DNA of 64,000 nucleotides from Phymatolithon calcareum (GCA_977006965.1 OZ345373.1:248001-312000); one strand, 5' to 3'; positions 20,413-31,648 are shown, counted from the stretch's first letter. Notes: a model not told the origin generated them from the sequence alone. Numbers and translations are program-made.

Positions 20413-21439
20413 GGTCTTTGTTTTCCTTCTGTCGTCTGTCGTAAGCATGCAATGATTCTAAGCAAAAACAACTGGTGGCACTCTAATTCATTTTATCATC
20501 GTAGATCATGAATCGTGAATTTGAACATGAGTGCAGGCGGCTCACACGAGCATTTGTTGAAAGAGAAGCACGAATCAAGGACGTCTTGCGTGACTAGAGT
20601 ACGTTAGCTTTCATGTTTTTGTCGAAACTCGGCCCTGGGAGCTAAAAAAGAAAACTCATCGCGTAGCTCCAGAAAAAATTGCTTGCAACGCTTGCAACGC
20701 GAAGACGCTCGCTTGCGGAGAGCGGATTGGAATTTGAGACTAACGAGCTTTGGTGCGGAAGAGACGATGGATGGTGGCTGGTTTAGGAAAAGCCGAGAAG
20801 AAAGTCCGTGATGCGTTGGGGATGTCAAAAGTGCGAACGCAACACGTACGTGATATCGTGACAGATTTATAGTAAGAGCTCTGGGGAATGCGAAAGGATG
20901 ATATAAAATCATCGGGGAAGGGAGGAAGACGAATATCATCCGGGCGGCAGTGCAGCGGATCACAATGTACAGGTATACAAAACTGCTTGACCACAGCACC
21001 TTTTGCACGCATGGCACCTCGCTGTGCTTGATCGCACGATTCCCCGCTCGTAGGTCTAAGGTTGGAACGGAGCTCTGGATGGAATGTGCTGAGTCAGGCC
21101 CAGCAGCAGGCATTGGGAGCAGTATATTGAATTGGCAGTATATTTTAGCATGGCTCTATTGCAGTAATATTGCGTGGCCTGTCTGTATTGGTTTACGTAT
21201 TGGTGGCTACAGAACGTCTGTATTGGTTACGTATTGGTGGCTACAGAACAGATTCTTGGAACTATGAAGTACGTATTTTGAGAACGGCCGCGCCAGTGGC
21301 TCTGAAAGTAATGCAGTCCATTCACGTGTGCCATTTAGCTTATTTCCATTTTACAATTCTGTATATACTGATCAAGACTGTGAGCATTTCACCTTACGGT
21401 TGCAAACCTCTTTGTTCCTGCTACCATCATTTCTCGACC
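20413..21439. other. Intergenic with a short tandem repeat
   Basis: No gene is recognised. A direct repeat of about 35 bp (GTCTGTATTGG...GGCTACAGAAC) occurs twice, at 21181-21215 and 21216-21249. Confidence 0.6.
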
Positions 21440-21688
21440 ATGTCGCGAAAACCGAAGCCCGAGTTCGTTGTCAAAGCGCTCATGACAAAACGCGATGATG
21501 CGTTCAAGATTCTGCCTTCTCGCGGGGAACGTGAATGTACTCCTACCAACGTTCGGTGCTTGATCTATGCTTGTCCGCGTAATGAAAACTGCAAGAACAC
21601 CCCATCAGTTGTTACTTTCAAGAAGGGATCTGGGTGGAGGAAATGCTCGGAGTGCAAGAGTAACAGAACAGGTGGAGGAAGATGCTGA
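21440..21688 (+). CDS. Small Cys-rich basic protein, unknown
   Basis: An ATG at 21440 in a good context (accATGTCG) opens an 82-residue frame. The product is basic and has seven Cys in its C-terminal half. The spacing suggests zinc binding: one Cys near residue 33, then CLIYAC, NENC and a WRKCSEC knuckle, with one more Cys at the end. I do not recognise the family. It could be an independent small gene or the zinc-binding fragment of a lost transposon. Its composition makes it more convincing than neighbouring short frames. Confidence 0.4.
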   Translation: MSRKPKPEFVVKALMTKRDDAFKILPSRGERECTPTNVRCLIYACPRNENCKNTPSVVTFKKGSGWRKCSECKSNRTGGGRC

Positions 21689-22924
21689 AGAGCAGCATTT
21701 GTTGGCTTTGTGACCTGCCTTAGTTGCTTACTCTGTGTTCTATTGTAGTCATATTGGCTGCAGTAGTCGTTGCTTATTGCAGTAGTATTGGCATGCGGAA
21801 CTCTATTGCAATAAAAATTGGATCCTTGCCTCTTCCTTTCAATACAGAAAAATATACTGCTCCCAATCCCTGCCAGCAGTGTTATAGGACACGATTTCCT
21901 CACGGCATCCCCCCGGCTGCCTGTTCACAATGAACACAGCGTTCATTCGTCCACTGAAGATCTAATGTTTTGGTACCTAGCGAAGAGCATGATAATCCTG
22001 CATTGGATGTGTGAATCTCAAAAATGTCAGATTCTCTCCTTCCTCAATTTCGCGATTCATTGATTCTGTTGGAATGCTATAATGTTAAAAGCGAGAATCG
22101 ATTGCTTTTTCACTGCTCCAGAAGGCGTTCTCTGTGGGCAGGTCGTTTAGCACTTGAATTCTGGCCTTGCCGCTCGTTTAGTGCTTTCTCCGTCTGATTC
22201 AGTTGTTATGTGGTGGAGCGTTCGGCTTCATGGGATGGATTCGACCTAACAGAGGCAGAGAGAAAAGCAGGACAAAATGAATGAGGAGAAAATATAAAAG
22301 ATTTTTGCCTGTGTTTCTCTCAAGCCCACAGGCATCCTCCCCGCAACGTGAACAATCCCACGGCAACTGGCGGTGCGGGTACAACCGCGCTAGGTAGTAT
22401 ATGATAGTAACCAATAACAGGACACGCAGTTGACCAGGTAGTCCCAAGGACGTGGGCGGGGAATACAGATGGCAGCAAATCCACACAGTTAGGTTTATAG
22501 CGTTATTGATCGCTGTTACATGTTCTGCCCCTTTTCTCCATCGGTGGATGGAGACAGCGGAGAAACTAGCAAACCATTAAGTTTCGCGTGTGGTACGACT
22601 CGAGGCAATAGGGCGCTTTGCGTTCCACAAGTTGTAGCGAATAATTGCGTGTTTTATAGATACGATCTGTACTCACACTAATAAGTATTGGCAATGAGAG
22701 GCCCGTTTTTCGTGCACACGTGTACAAATTGAGCACAGAAGTGGAATTCACATACTGTACAGTACAGTGAAATTCAAGAGACAGTGGTGAGAGTCATGAC
22801 TCTTCCACGTATAGTTTTACTCCAAATTCCACCTCGCAGTCGGCATTGAAAAAACATTCCGTGGACTGCCAGACACCCATCCTGTGATCGCTCATAGCTC
22901 GCTTCGCCATCTGCGAAGAGGAAA
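21689..22924. other. Intergenic, no gene recognised
   Basis: Nothing protein-like is visible. A short imperfect inverted repeat rich in GTAC lies near 22742-22775, about 150 bp upstream of the next gene. Confidence 0.5.
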
Positions 22925-23467
22925 ATGGATTTTCCCGCGGATCGCTCGGGAGGACCGTCCGGCAGCCCTCCCGCTGCCGTCGAGCTTGCATCAGAGGCCG
23001 AGCTCGAGGGGTACGGACGAGCGATAAGCCTAGAGCTGGACAAAGCGGAAGCGGAGCTGAATGCCCCGCGCAGCAGGCCTTTCGGCGGGTTAGGTGCGGG
23101 CGTCATGGCCGACGTGCAGCGTCTGCGCGCGGAACAGTTCGACATGTTTCGTCAACACGTTCAAATTGAGCAGCAGTATCGCGTCGCTTCTCCTATTGCC
23201 GAACCGCATGTTCGTTCCATGAGTTTCAGTGCCATTGCAGACACGATGCGCGCGAAGGAGTCCGCTACGGCATTGCTGCTCAATCGTCTTGCTGACTTTG
23301 ATAACGACCTCCGCAATGTCATTGCCAACGTGGAGAGCTCCCCGTCGAAGAAAGACGGCGACAAACGCGCACCTGATGAACCCCCTTCGCAGTCTGTGGA
23401 CGGTCTTCCTCGACCTTCTTCGTTGCGGAGGCGCTCTAGTGGTGGAGGCATTGGTGGACCGCCCTAA
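22925..23467 (+). CDS. Unknown 180-residue coiled-coil protein
   Basis: The ATG at 22925 opens a 180-residue frame with clearly protein-like composition. A Pro/Gly-rich N-terminus is followed by an amphipathic helical region (EAELEGYGRAISLELDKAEA, then RLRAEQFDMFRQHVQIEQQY). A second helical stretch (RLADFDNDLRNVI) and a disordered Ser/Arg/Gly tail ending GGGIGGPP complete it. No catalytic motif or membrane segment is visible. A structural subunit of some complex is the likeliest guess. It converges on the giant gene to its right, with 162 bp between the two stop codons. The minus-strand frame over the same region looks like a shadow. Confidence 0.65.
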   Translation: MDFPADRSGGPSGSPPAAVELASEAELEGYGRAISLELDKAEAELNAPRSRPFGGLGAGVMADVQRLRAEQFDMFRQHVQIEQQYRVASPIAEPHVRSMSFSAIADTMRAKESATALLLNRLADFDNDLRNVIANVESSPSKKDGDKRAPDEPPSQSVDGLPRPSSLRRRSSGGGIGGPP

Positions 23468-23629
23468 ATTAATACGAATATATGAACCACATGCGCTTCC
23501 TGGCTCTCGGTGTCGTGCCCCATAGGGGTTGTTGGCGGTGACCCTCCCTGTCTCAACATGAGGTGTACATTGCGTTGCGGTTGTCGTTTTACATTCTAGC
23601 TTTATCCCATACCGTTCGACGTTGTCACA

Positions 23630-26600
23630 TCACCGGAAGGGCGAATTTGGAGGTCTTTGGAAAAGAGATTCTGCCGCTGGCATTGGTACTCGCGCGGCGT
23701 TTCGGACACTAACTCTCTTTCTCGGGAATACGTCTATCAAGCCCTCTCCTAGAAAAACCACAATAGGGATTCGTTTCTCCCGCGAGAACCTAGAAACGTA
23801 CTGCACCAAGACCCGCGCGCATGCGCAAACGTCTGGTCTCATTCGGCGATACGGCCCGCCCGATACGCGATCCAGTTCTCGAGTAAGCTCGTCATCTTCA
23901 AGATGCCGTGCCAGAACCTTCATGTTTGTTGCCGGTGTAAACATTAGCATTCCACGCGGTACTGCGCTTGTCAATCCAAACACAGACTGGCTACTTCCAA
24001 TCAGGTCTGCATATGTGAACAGGAACACCGTGATATACTCACTGACGTCCCTCACTTCACCTTCCTTTTCATTAACCCGTGATAGTAGGGCCAGAGTAGC
24101 CTCTTTCAAGTCTGACGTTGACGCACTACCAAGACCAGGCACTTTGAGAAAGTCCACATGCGGGAAATTTCGTTGTCCGATGATACCTTCTAGTCGTACT
24201 CCAAACAGTTTCGTTGGCTTCCTCGATTGTGTTAACGGCGTCGAAAGAGGTCCTGTGGGCCTTGCAACAGCATTCACGGCGGTTGGATCACTGAAATCAC
24301 CAAGGCTCAGTTTCGAAATGAGCGCAGGTGCATTCAAATGATTCATTCGTAGCAGAGATTGAAACGCAAGGTCTTGACGCCGCGCCTCTTCAGTTCTCAG
24401 CTTGTCGGCGCTCTCTCGTCGCGACGTAGTGAAGCAGATAATCCTTGTAATCGACCGGTTACTTGGAGAATTTGGAGAAACCATTGCATTATACGCCATT
24501 GGGGACTGCACGGGCATCGCAGAATCCTCCTGCACGCCCCGAATAATATCAAGTAGCGACAAGGAACGAATCACAACGTGGTCAAAGAACAACTCCCACG
24601 GTATTACTTGCACAGACGAATCCGCGATTAACACTATTGGACGACCTTTCGTCTTGTGGGATTGAGCATGTGGTGCGAGAAGAGTCCGGGGAGCTCGTAG
24701 CACAGAGTTAGCAAGTCCGTTAATAATGCCTGAGTCGCGGTCCTTGTGCCATGCAGCGCTTCGCTTCCAATCCTTGACAAGGTTGTACAAATAGATGCGC
24801 TCAGTATCCAGTAGCGGCCGTGGAATGTTGCGGCTGCTGCCCATGCCAGAAGACAGTTTTCCCGGAGCACTTGCGCTTGCCCGAGACTGCTTTCCTCCAT
24901 ATGCAACACCTCCAATGCAGCCACCACGGTCGACAACGTAGTACCCAAGTACACCATGCGCAAACAACACGTAGACCAATCGCTTCGCAATTGATTCCGG
25001 TACAGTCCACTCTTTGTTAAAACGAGGCAAACATAACAGCCACGACCGCAGAGCTTCGCGATTTCGATTTCCAAGCTCCTCAATGGTTATTGCGCTGTGC
25101 ACATAACGCCGTGTTTCAGTCTTAATTCGATGGAAATGGGCCCACACCCGTTCCGCAGTGGTCGCACCGAACACGGTTGGAGGTATGGATCGGCCACCAG
25201 CATTATCAGCGGCTCTGATACTCTCGACTAGATCAACCAATTCCGACGGCATGGAACTCCTTTCAAAACGAATTCGGGACTGGGTTGCAGCCTCATCCGC
25301 GGATAAGGCTTCTTCACATAATCTGTCAATCGGATTGACATCCACATCGTCCATTCGCACATCACTCGATTCTTGAAGAGATGTTCGCAAAGGTAATGGT
25401 GGAGTATCTTCATCCAATATAGCCGAGTGTCCTTTTCCACGTTCGTTTGCGACAACCCAATGCGATCCATCAGGTTCAAGAAAGGAGATCCTCTGCGTGT
25501 GTACGTTACGATCCCCTCCACTGTTATCCACTATCTCAGGGACTATGTCCTGAGTATCCTTATTCGAAAGGTTCGACTCGTCCGCAGTTTGCTGACTACT
25601 GGAGACCTTACTAGGAATGTTTTGGATTTCAGGTGATGGTGACACTGAATTCACTCCACGAGGTTTTCTTGGAGGACCATCAAGAATTTGCATAGCACCC
25701 AAACCAAGCTTATCTTTGAAAGGAAAAATGAGTTCAGCATCTTTTCCAAGTACATGAGAATTGGCCTTCTCTTGAGCCCGAGAATTTGTGAAAAAGTTGC
25801 TTGGTATCAACACTGCCCCGGTTTCACGCACTGCACTGATAACGTGCTTGCGCGGTCTGTTAATAAACACTGAGAGCCCTAAGCGCCCTAATGCAGCACC
25901 TTCCTTTTCCAGCATATGCAGAAAAGCACCCGCTGGACGATTGGAAGTGTCTCCGCGTGTAGTCTCAGAGGAGTTTCTGGACCCCACAGATTCAAGGGGC
26001 GTTTTGTGCCCGTATTGCTTTTTCGCTTCCGTGAAACGATCGTGAACACCATTCAACTTGTTCACTGACTCTTCTGGGACGGAATTAGGTTTCGAAAATA
26101 TTGATTGCTTATCTCCTTCACTTCCATTGCCTGATGCTGGTTTTGCAGTCTCTGTACCGCCTGATGCTTCGTTCTCACTTTCAAATTTCCGGGAAGAATT
26201 CGGCGCAAGACTCATCCGACGATCTATGTCGACCTGAAGCGTTATGTAGGCTTCAAACATGTGCAAATGACGATTCATTGCAGAAACATCTTCAGCCTTT
26301 GGCCCTGAAAGAACCAGGCGAACAAGCCTGCCACACAGCCTCCGCAGCCGGATCAGGGTCGAAACTGGAGCTACCGCTGTCAAGACAACCGTAAAATCTT
26401 CGGAGTCCGTTAAAAGTCTTGAAAACAACCTCCAGCTCTGAGTCACCCAGACATTCCAAGATTGGTGAGACTCTCCTCGGATACACTTAATTTCTGCCAA
26501 TGCAGCCAACGCATCAATCAGTAAGAGTGGTAGGTTTGCAGTAGATGCCACGTGCAACACATAATGGATGGCATCCTCCACTTCGGGCGGCGATATTGTT

Positions 26601-29600
26601 CTGCCGTCTAAAGAGCATGCCTGGTCAAGCGGAATTCCTCCACCAGACTCTTGGGGAAGCACAACTCTACGGAAGAGAGTGTCTATACAGGTCCGAGCCC
26701 ACATGAGATCGGACTTTAACGTTCCAACCTCGTCGCCGGCAGCATCGTAGTATCTGCTAGCAGTTTCAAACGCAGACAATGTCAAAGTAATACTTTGCAG
26801 ATCCAATGCAGAAAAATTGGGCCGTGCACGAAACGGGAGCCCCTCTCCGCGTTCGAAAGGGGCCGTAGAGATTGACGAAATCCCGTACAGAAATTTTCCG
26901 CGAAGATAATGCAATCGCGCCCTGTTCCAAAGCTCAGTTTCTGGACAAACATTCAGAGCTTCGTCGGCAAGAGAGAGGCCTTCCGACAATCGGCCACCAT
27001 GCAGCAACGACGAAAGCCGTAGAAACGTGACGGTCGGAATGAATGGTTTTGGTGCAATTGGTACACCATCACTTCCCACAGTGTTCGAGCTGTCGTCATT
27101 GCCATGAAAAGGAGATTTTCCTGCCCCTAACCCTTGGTGCAGTTCTGCCAATTCCGAATTGGAGCCATCCTTAAACCCATTCCGAAATTCCCGCTCCATC
27201 GAGTCGATCAACTCAAGGCATCGACTAATTTCTCTTCGTTTGAGAGCAATTCGAGCCCGAACTTCACATACCTTATATCGCAGGCTGTGGGGCATTTTCA
27301 TATCTAAGAGTTCGCGGCAGCGCATGTCGGCATCTGAAAAATTTCCTGCGGCATACGCGGTCTTGATAAGAAGAAACTCGACCTGAAATCGCTCGACATC
27401 CGCAACCAACTCTTGTTCTGCTTCAATTCGAAGGAGTTCTTTTTGCTCTTCTTCAAAATGGTGAGGCTTGGTTCTGGGTCGCTTCTTTGCAACAGCACTG
27501 CTCTTATTATTCTTTTTTCGCAAAAACCTTTTCGATGAACGTTCACTTCGGGAAGAATGACGACTTCCTGATGCTTCAGATCGGCCATCATCTGCTTTAC
27601 CCGCATCACTGCTCTGCATCGGAGATTCATTCTTCGAAGAAAAGCTATTTGCGCCTGGAAGCCACGCCGGTTTACGCGAAAACTTAAGGGGCTGCGTTTG
27701 GCGGTCAAGAGGGGAAGCAGATGTGGGGCGATGCCGCGCGTCTGACGTTGTTGGGGTTCGCATAAAACTACCGTCCAGAGCAACTCCAGAAGTTCGAAGA
27801 GGAGACTCAAACAGCACCGCGAGAGACGCACTTTGAGCTTTCAAATACGGAGCCTTTGACATGACTGTTGGCAGTGGCGATGCTGCCAAATGTAATCTTT
27901 GACGGTTTCGAGATTTTCGGGCAAGTCGCCGTCGATAGCGCAACAACAACACTCTTAGTCGTTCTTCATAAATAAGGGCAGAAAATGCACGCAAGGGAAC
28001 GATTGAGGCTGCAAAGCATCCAACGTCCATACAGATCTGGTGTATTAGTAAACAGAGCTGCATAAAATCATTCCTTTTCCCATCTTTCGGATGTATTACA
28101 CAGCGCAGATCATGCAAGAGAACAAGGGCACGACGCCAGTCGCCTTTAGAAAGTGCAGCCGTTGCAACCTCCGTTGCAGTCGTCAGCGAGAACTGGGTTT
28201 TCAAGTCTCGAACGCGACGACTGTCCGTTGCAGCTTCCAGGGCAGCGATACCGTACCGATATTTCGAGTGCTGCAGAGTTAGGTTTCCGTAGGCTTGCAA
28301 CATTGCCTCCGAAAGCGGAGAAGAGACGGCGGCAATCGGCGATACCCTCGTGAGAGTAGAGAAAAACGAGACTGGACCCTTCATGGAACCAGAAACTGAG
28401 TGAATCGATTGCAGTCCATCAAAAAGAATTTGCTCAGTTCGACCATAATCATGGGGCTCAGCACTGCTGTGATGCGCGAGCGCGAAAGACACCTTGGCTC
28501 GTACAGCTGCTGCTGATGATGGAAGTGACTCCCACATAGTCTTAAGTTCTTGAACCAGCTCCGCGCCGCTCACACGCCGTGTTTCATCCACCACTTGATC
28601 TACCCTATTCTCAATCCCAGTCCCCCTTTTGTGCAAATTCAACAAAGCTTCATCCTTTTCAACATTAATTCTGGATCCATCGACAGGTGATATACCAGAT
28701 CCTGTCAAAAACAGTGTGGAAGCGACATCAGCATGAATCAATCGCTCAAAGGAATTGCTTCCAGAATTTTCGTCAAAGCCTGACTTCGTTCTCCAAAAAA
28801 GGGCATGAAGAATGTCCACAACAGAATGCCGTAACGAAGAGGCAATGTCAGAAACAGGAGGTCTGTGATTCGAAGGCAGTGCGTTCACCTCAGAACATTT
28901 GCCAGATTCGGAGCATAGGATGATATCTGCAGGAGGCGTTACGGCGGCTACCCCACAGTGGGCTCGACTTTCTGCCTGAAACAACTCCACAGCAGCTTTT
29001 GCCGCTGGTTTGACTGTGGACGCCATCTTTCCGAGCAATGAGCAAGCACGCGAGAACCAAATTGATTCTTGGCCGTCGGGCGTCAAAATTTCACGAGATA
29101 GTCTTAAGGCTTCCAAGAGCCCTGCTAGCATATCCAGGCGCTCCATACGATCTTGCTCATCTAAAACAGGCACTCGAGTTGCGAGATCGGTTGCCTCGCG
29201 AATCGTTGCTTGAACCAGAGTACGTACATTCGCTCGCTTCTCTTCAATCATGCCTCCCTCTCGAAGAATCTTCCACACCGTCTCAAGAACCAACTTTGCC
29301 CATCGGGATGATAGTCTGTCGACATACTGGGACTTGGCGCGGAATACTTTCATTGGATGCCTTCTTTGCTGCTCGTCGCTGTTTCTAGGATCCCAAACAG
29401 GCCCGTCGACATCGCCAGATCTTTGCGAACTCAAGAATCGAGGGTCTTTTCCTCTCACGAAATTACGTAGGAAAGCTTCGTGTTCCTTCACTCCTAGGAC
29501 CGGCCCTTCAAAGGGGACAGTGGGCTTCGGATAGAATTGATGAGCGGATAAGCTTGCTGCAGCGCTGTGAATACGATTTAAATAAAGCTTAAGCTCTCCT

Positions 29601-31648
29601 TCCATGAGGTCGGCTGATGCAGATCTTTGGTACGCAGCGAATTGGTTAGTATGAGTAGGCGCTGAGAGCTTCGGCATAGTGTTCGTGTTTCCTGTGATTG
29701 AAACGAAAGAATTCTCATCCGTTTGACTCGGAAGATTAGTCACATGATCTGTGTTCCCAGGAAAGCCGTCCAAACCCGCGCCATCAGAACAACGGACGAT
29801 ACTCAAGTTAAGCACTTTCTCCAGCGTTCGGTCCCAATCTCCTTCTGATTCCACGCTGCCTTCAAAGTCATCTTCAGCTTGAGAGTATCTGGAGTCTATG
29901 TATTCTTGCCCCCGGCTTGGAGTTGGCAAGCGCCCAACATCAACCGAACTCGCCGCTGATGATTCAGTGGTTACACGACGAGCAGCTTGCTGTCTCTTGT
30001 ACTCTCGCAGCGCTGTCTTTACACGGGCCCGCAGTTCCGCTGCGCTATCATTGACATCTTTGTTTCCAAATAATGTTGCTGCATGCATCACAACCGCCGC
30101 CATATCTCCCGCTGGAGAAAATGCTCGTATATCGAAAAGACAGCGCGTACAAGACCATATTGCATGCACAAGGGACACGGGGGAGAACAGGAAGTACCAC
30201 AAAAGTCCCTGCTCCTGCGTTGGACTGCCCGTGAGGCCAATCATCCGAGCAATGCATTCGAAAGAATACTCGGCATACAATTGTATCGCGGTGGGCACCT
30301 GTCCTTGTTGCAGGCATATTTCCGCAAGCAGATACTTACTTCGAAGAGACCACCAAATCGCTCTCTGTTCTGGGGCAACGTCGTCGTCCGGATGTTTGCT
30401 TTGTTCGGCCAGCACCTTACATTTGGATATTGCTCCATAAAGAATCTGATTTGCCGCCTCCAAGTTGCCCAAGTGCCGTTGGTTGAGCGCGCCTTCGTAG
30501 TCCGACTCTATCGCAAGAGAAATGGAAATACTCGATTTGTCAAATGAATTTGCACGGGCAGTCACTTTATCAAGCCATTCCTGTGACGCTTCTACATTTT
30601 CAGAGCGACTGGCAAATTGAGCAAGCCCAAGCATCGCTTTCGCAGCACCAAATTCGTCGTCTGTCAGCCGTGCCAGCTCAAGCTTCCATTCCAAGATATG
30701 AGGCGCCGCATCTTGATGAGCTTGAGCAAGCTTGGCAACTTCGGCATCTGCCGAGAAAAGATGCAGAGACATCACCTTTTGGTCAAGAGCAACAAGATTG
30801 CCAAGCTCGCTAATCACCTCGTCGACGTGCTGTTGAATTGAAATTGAGTGCCGCCCAAAGAGCTCCTTCAAGTGCGCACAACTCTGATGCACTTCTTCAG
30901 CTTCGTAACCAATAATGGGTGGAATATCTCCACCCAAACCAGTGGTTGCTTCAAATTCACCAACTTCATCAGGGACGTTCTCTGATGTGCATCGGTGTTG
31001 TGCCACAGATGGCGGCAGAGGTGCGGAGGCACCAAGATCCAAATGCGGGATATTCAAGCGACTGAAGACCTCGCTGTTGATAACTGGAGAATCGCGCGGA
31101 TGCGCCCAGGAGGCCGACCCAATGGCGTCATGGTGTGGCTCCAAGAATGGCGACCGATGCACTGGGTCTGCGTCACGCGTCTCAAATTCGAAATCGTCCG
31201 CCCAGTCGTCTTTCTTCGCGGCTGGGTCTGCGTAAATGCCGATGAGCGAGGGCGGTGGTTGGGAGTCAGGTTCGAGAGCTCCGCCATGAGTGTTCGGCTC
31301 GCCATAGCTGCGCAGACGCAAGGAGTCACCGTTACCGCCGGTGATAGACGCGGCAGGTTCAACAGAGCCGAGTCGACCGGCCGTGAACGCTTGCGCGGAG
31401 GTGTCTTCATCGGAGAATTCAAAACTTCCCCACTCGTCTCTATCTGCGGCCGCGATATGTGCGGTCGAGTAAGCATTGCTTGTGGGGTGGGCTCCGCGCG
31501 ACGGCGTTACCTGTGGGCGGGATCGTGAAGGACCAGCGCCAGCCGGATAGGAGATAGGATGTGCGGGCTGGGGTGGAAGTTCGTCTTGAGACTTGGCCGA
31601 CTTGAACGAGGCGCCGGACGAAAGAGACTCCGAGGAGGAGAAGGACAT
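23630..31648 (-). CDS. Giant helical-repeat protein with C-terminal caspase/CHAT-like domain
   Basis: One uninterrupted frame of 2,672 residues starts at ATG 31648 (ggccATGTCC). Residues 1-270 are disordered and carry two acidic aromatic motifs, DEWGSFEF (71-78) and DDWADDFEF (147-155), which look like adaptor-binding sites. Long stretches of TPR-like helices follow, separated by Ser-rich linkers, including a basic one with RSERSSKRFLRKK. The C-terminal 330 residues contain VLIADSSVQVIPWELFF (Pro-Trp-Glu at about 2350). This matches the strand-turn seen in separase and CHAT clan CD peptidases. Where catalytic His and Cys would be expected, the sequence reads FTYADLIGSS (about 2543-2552) and VVFLGEGL (about 2631-2638), so neither residue is evident. 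A pseudo-protease scaffold is my reading. A very divergent separase or a CFAP46-like protein are alternatives. Confidence 0.7.
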   Translation of the reverse strand: MSFSSSESLSSGASFKSAKSQDELPPQPAHPISYPAGAGPSRSRPQVTPSRGAHPTSNAYSTAHIAAADRDEWGSFEFSDEDTSAQAFTAGRLGSVEPAASITGGNGDSLRLRSYGEPNTHGGALEPDSQPPPSLIGIYADPAAKKDDWADDFEFETRDADPVHRSPFLEPHHDAIGSASWAHPRDSPVINSEVFSRLNIPHLDLGASAPLPPSVAQHRCTSENVPDEVGEFEATTGLGGDIPPIIGYEAEEVHQSCAHLKELFGRHSISIQQHVDEVISELGNLVALDQKVMSLHLFSADAEVAKLAQAHQDAAPHILEWKLELARLTDDEFGAAKAMLGLAQFASRSENVEASQEWLDKVTARANSFDKSSISISLAIESDYEGALNQRHLGNLEAANQILYGAISKCKVLAEQSKHPDDDVAPEQRAIWWSLRSKYLLAEICLQQGQVPTAIQLYAEYSFECIARMIGLTGSPTQEQGLLWYFLFSPVSLVHAIWSCTRCLFDIRAFSPAGDMAAVVMHAATLFGNKDVNDSAAELRARVKTALREYKRQQAARRVTTESSAASSVDVGRLPTPSRGQEYIDSRYSQAEDDFEGSVESEGDWDRTLEKVLNLSIVRCSDGAGLDGFPGNTDHVTNLPSQTDENSFVSITGNTNTMPKLSAPTHTNQFAAYQRSASADLMEGELKLYLNRIHSAAASLSAHQFYPKPTVPFEGPVLGVKEHEAFLRNFVRGKDPRFLSSQRSGDVDGPVWDPRNSDEQQRRHPMKVFRAKSQYVDRLSSRWAKLVLETVWKILREGGMIEEKRANVRTLVQATIREATDLATRVPVLDEQDRMERLDMLAGLLEALRLSREILTPDGQESIWFSRACSLLGKMASTVKPAAKAAVELFQAESRAHCGVAAVTPPADIILCSESGKCSEVNALPSNHRPPVSDIASSLRHSVVDILHALFWRTKSGFDENSGSNSFERLIHADVASTLFLTGSGISPVDGSRINVEKDEALLNLHKRGTGIENRVDQVVDETRRVSGAELVQELKTMWESLPSSAAAVRAKVSFALAHHSSAEPHDYGRTEQILFDGLQSIHSVSGSMKGPVSFFSTLTRVSPIAAVSSPLSEAMLQAYGNLTLQHSKYRYGIAALEAATDSRRVRDLKTQFSLTTATEVATAALSKGDWRRALVLLHDLRCVIHPKDGKRNDFMQLCLLIHQICMDVGCFAASIVPLRAFSALIYEERLRVLLLRYRRRLARKSRNRQRLHLAASPLPTVMSKAPYLKAQSASLAVLFESPLRTSGVALDGSFMRTPTTSDARHRPTSASPLDRQTQPLKFSRKPAWLPGANSFSSKNESPMQSSDAGKADDGRSEASGSRHSSRSERSSKRFLRKKNNKSSAVAKKRPRTKPHHFEEEQKELLRIEAEQELVADVERFQVEFLLIKTAYAAGNFSDADMRCRELLDMKMPHSLRYKVCEVRARIALKRREISRCLELIDSMEREFRNGFKDGSNSELAELHQGLGAGKSPFHGNDDSSNTVGSDGVPIAPKPFIPTVTFLRLSSLLHGGRLSEGLSLADEALNVCPETELWNRARLHYLRGKFLYGISSISTAPFERGEGLPFRARPNFSALDLQSITLTLSAFETASRYYDAAGDEVGTLKSDLMWARTCIDTLFRRVVLPQESGGGIPLDQACSLDGRTISPPEVEDAIHYVLHVASTANLPLLLIDALAALAEIKCIRGESHQSWNVWVTQSWRLFSRLLTDSEDFTVVLTAVAPVSTLIRLRRLCGRLVRLVLSGPKAEDVSAMNRHLHMFEAYITLQVDIDRRMSLAPNSSRKFESENEASGGTETAKPASGNGSEGDKQSIFSKPNSVPEESVNKLNGVHDRFTEAKKQYGHKTPLESVGSRNSSETTRGDTSNRPAGAFLHMLEKEGAALGRLGLSVFINRPRKHVISAVRETGAVLIPSNFFTNSRAQEKANSHVLGKDAELIFPFKDKLGLGAMQILDGPPRKPRGVNSVSPSPEIQNIPSKVSSSQQTADESNLSNKDTQDIVPEIVDNSGGDRNVHTQRISFLEPDGSHWVVANERGKGHSAILDEDTPPLPLRTSLQESSDVRMDDVDVNPIDRLCEEALSADEAATQSRIRFERSSMPSELVDLVESIRAADNAGGRSIPPTVFGATTAERVWAHFHRIKTETRRYVHSAITIEELGNRNREALRSWLLCLPRFNKEWTVPESIAKRLVYVLFAHGVLGYYVVDRGGCIGGVAYGGKQSRASASAPGKLSSGMGSSRNIPRPLLDTERIYLYNLVKDWKRSAAWHKDRDSGIINGLANSVLRAPRTLLAPHAQSHKTKGRPIVLIADSSVQVIPWELFFDHVVIRSLSLLDIIRGVQEDSAMPVQSPMAYNAMVSPNSPSNRSITRIICFTTSRRESADKLRTEEARRQDLAFQSLLRMNHLNAPALISKLSLGDFSDPTAVNAVARPTGPLSTPLTQSRKPTKLFGVRLEGIIGQRNFPHVDFLKVPGLGSASTSDLKEATLALLSRVNEKEGEVRDVSEYITVFLFTYADLIGSSQSVFGLTSAVPRGMLMFTPATNMKVLARHLEDDELTRELDRVSGGPYRRMRPDVCACARVLVQYVSRFSREKRIPIVVFLGEGLIDVFPRKRVSVRNAARVPMPAAESLFQRPPNSPFR

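Noticed and set aside
22774-23145. Minus-strand frame opposite the 180-residue gene
   Set aside because: Composition and the lack of features make it a shadow of the plus-strand frame, which is longer and has helical periodicity.
23630-31648. Confident call of separase (ESP1)
   Set aside because: Only the PWE turn fits. The GHGS and GCSSG catalytic motifs of separases are absent, so only fold-level relatedness is suggested.
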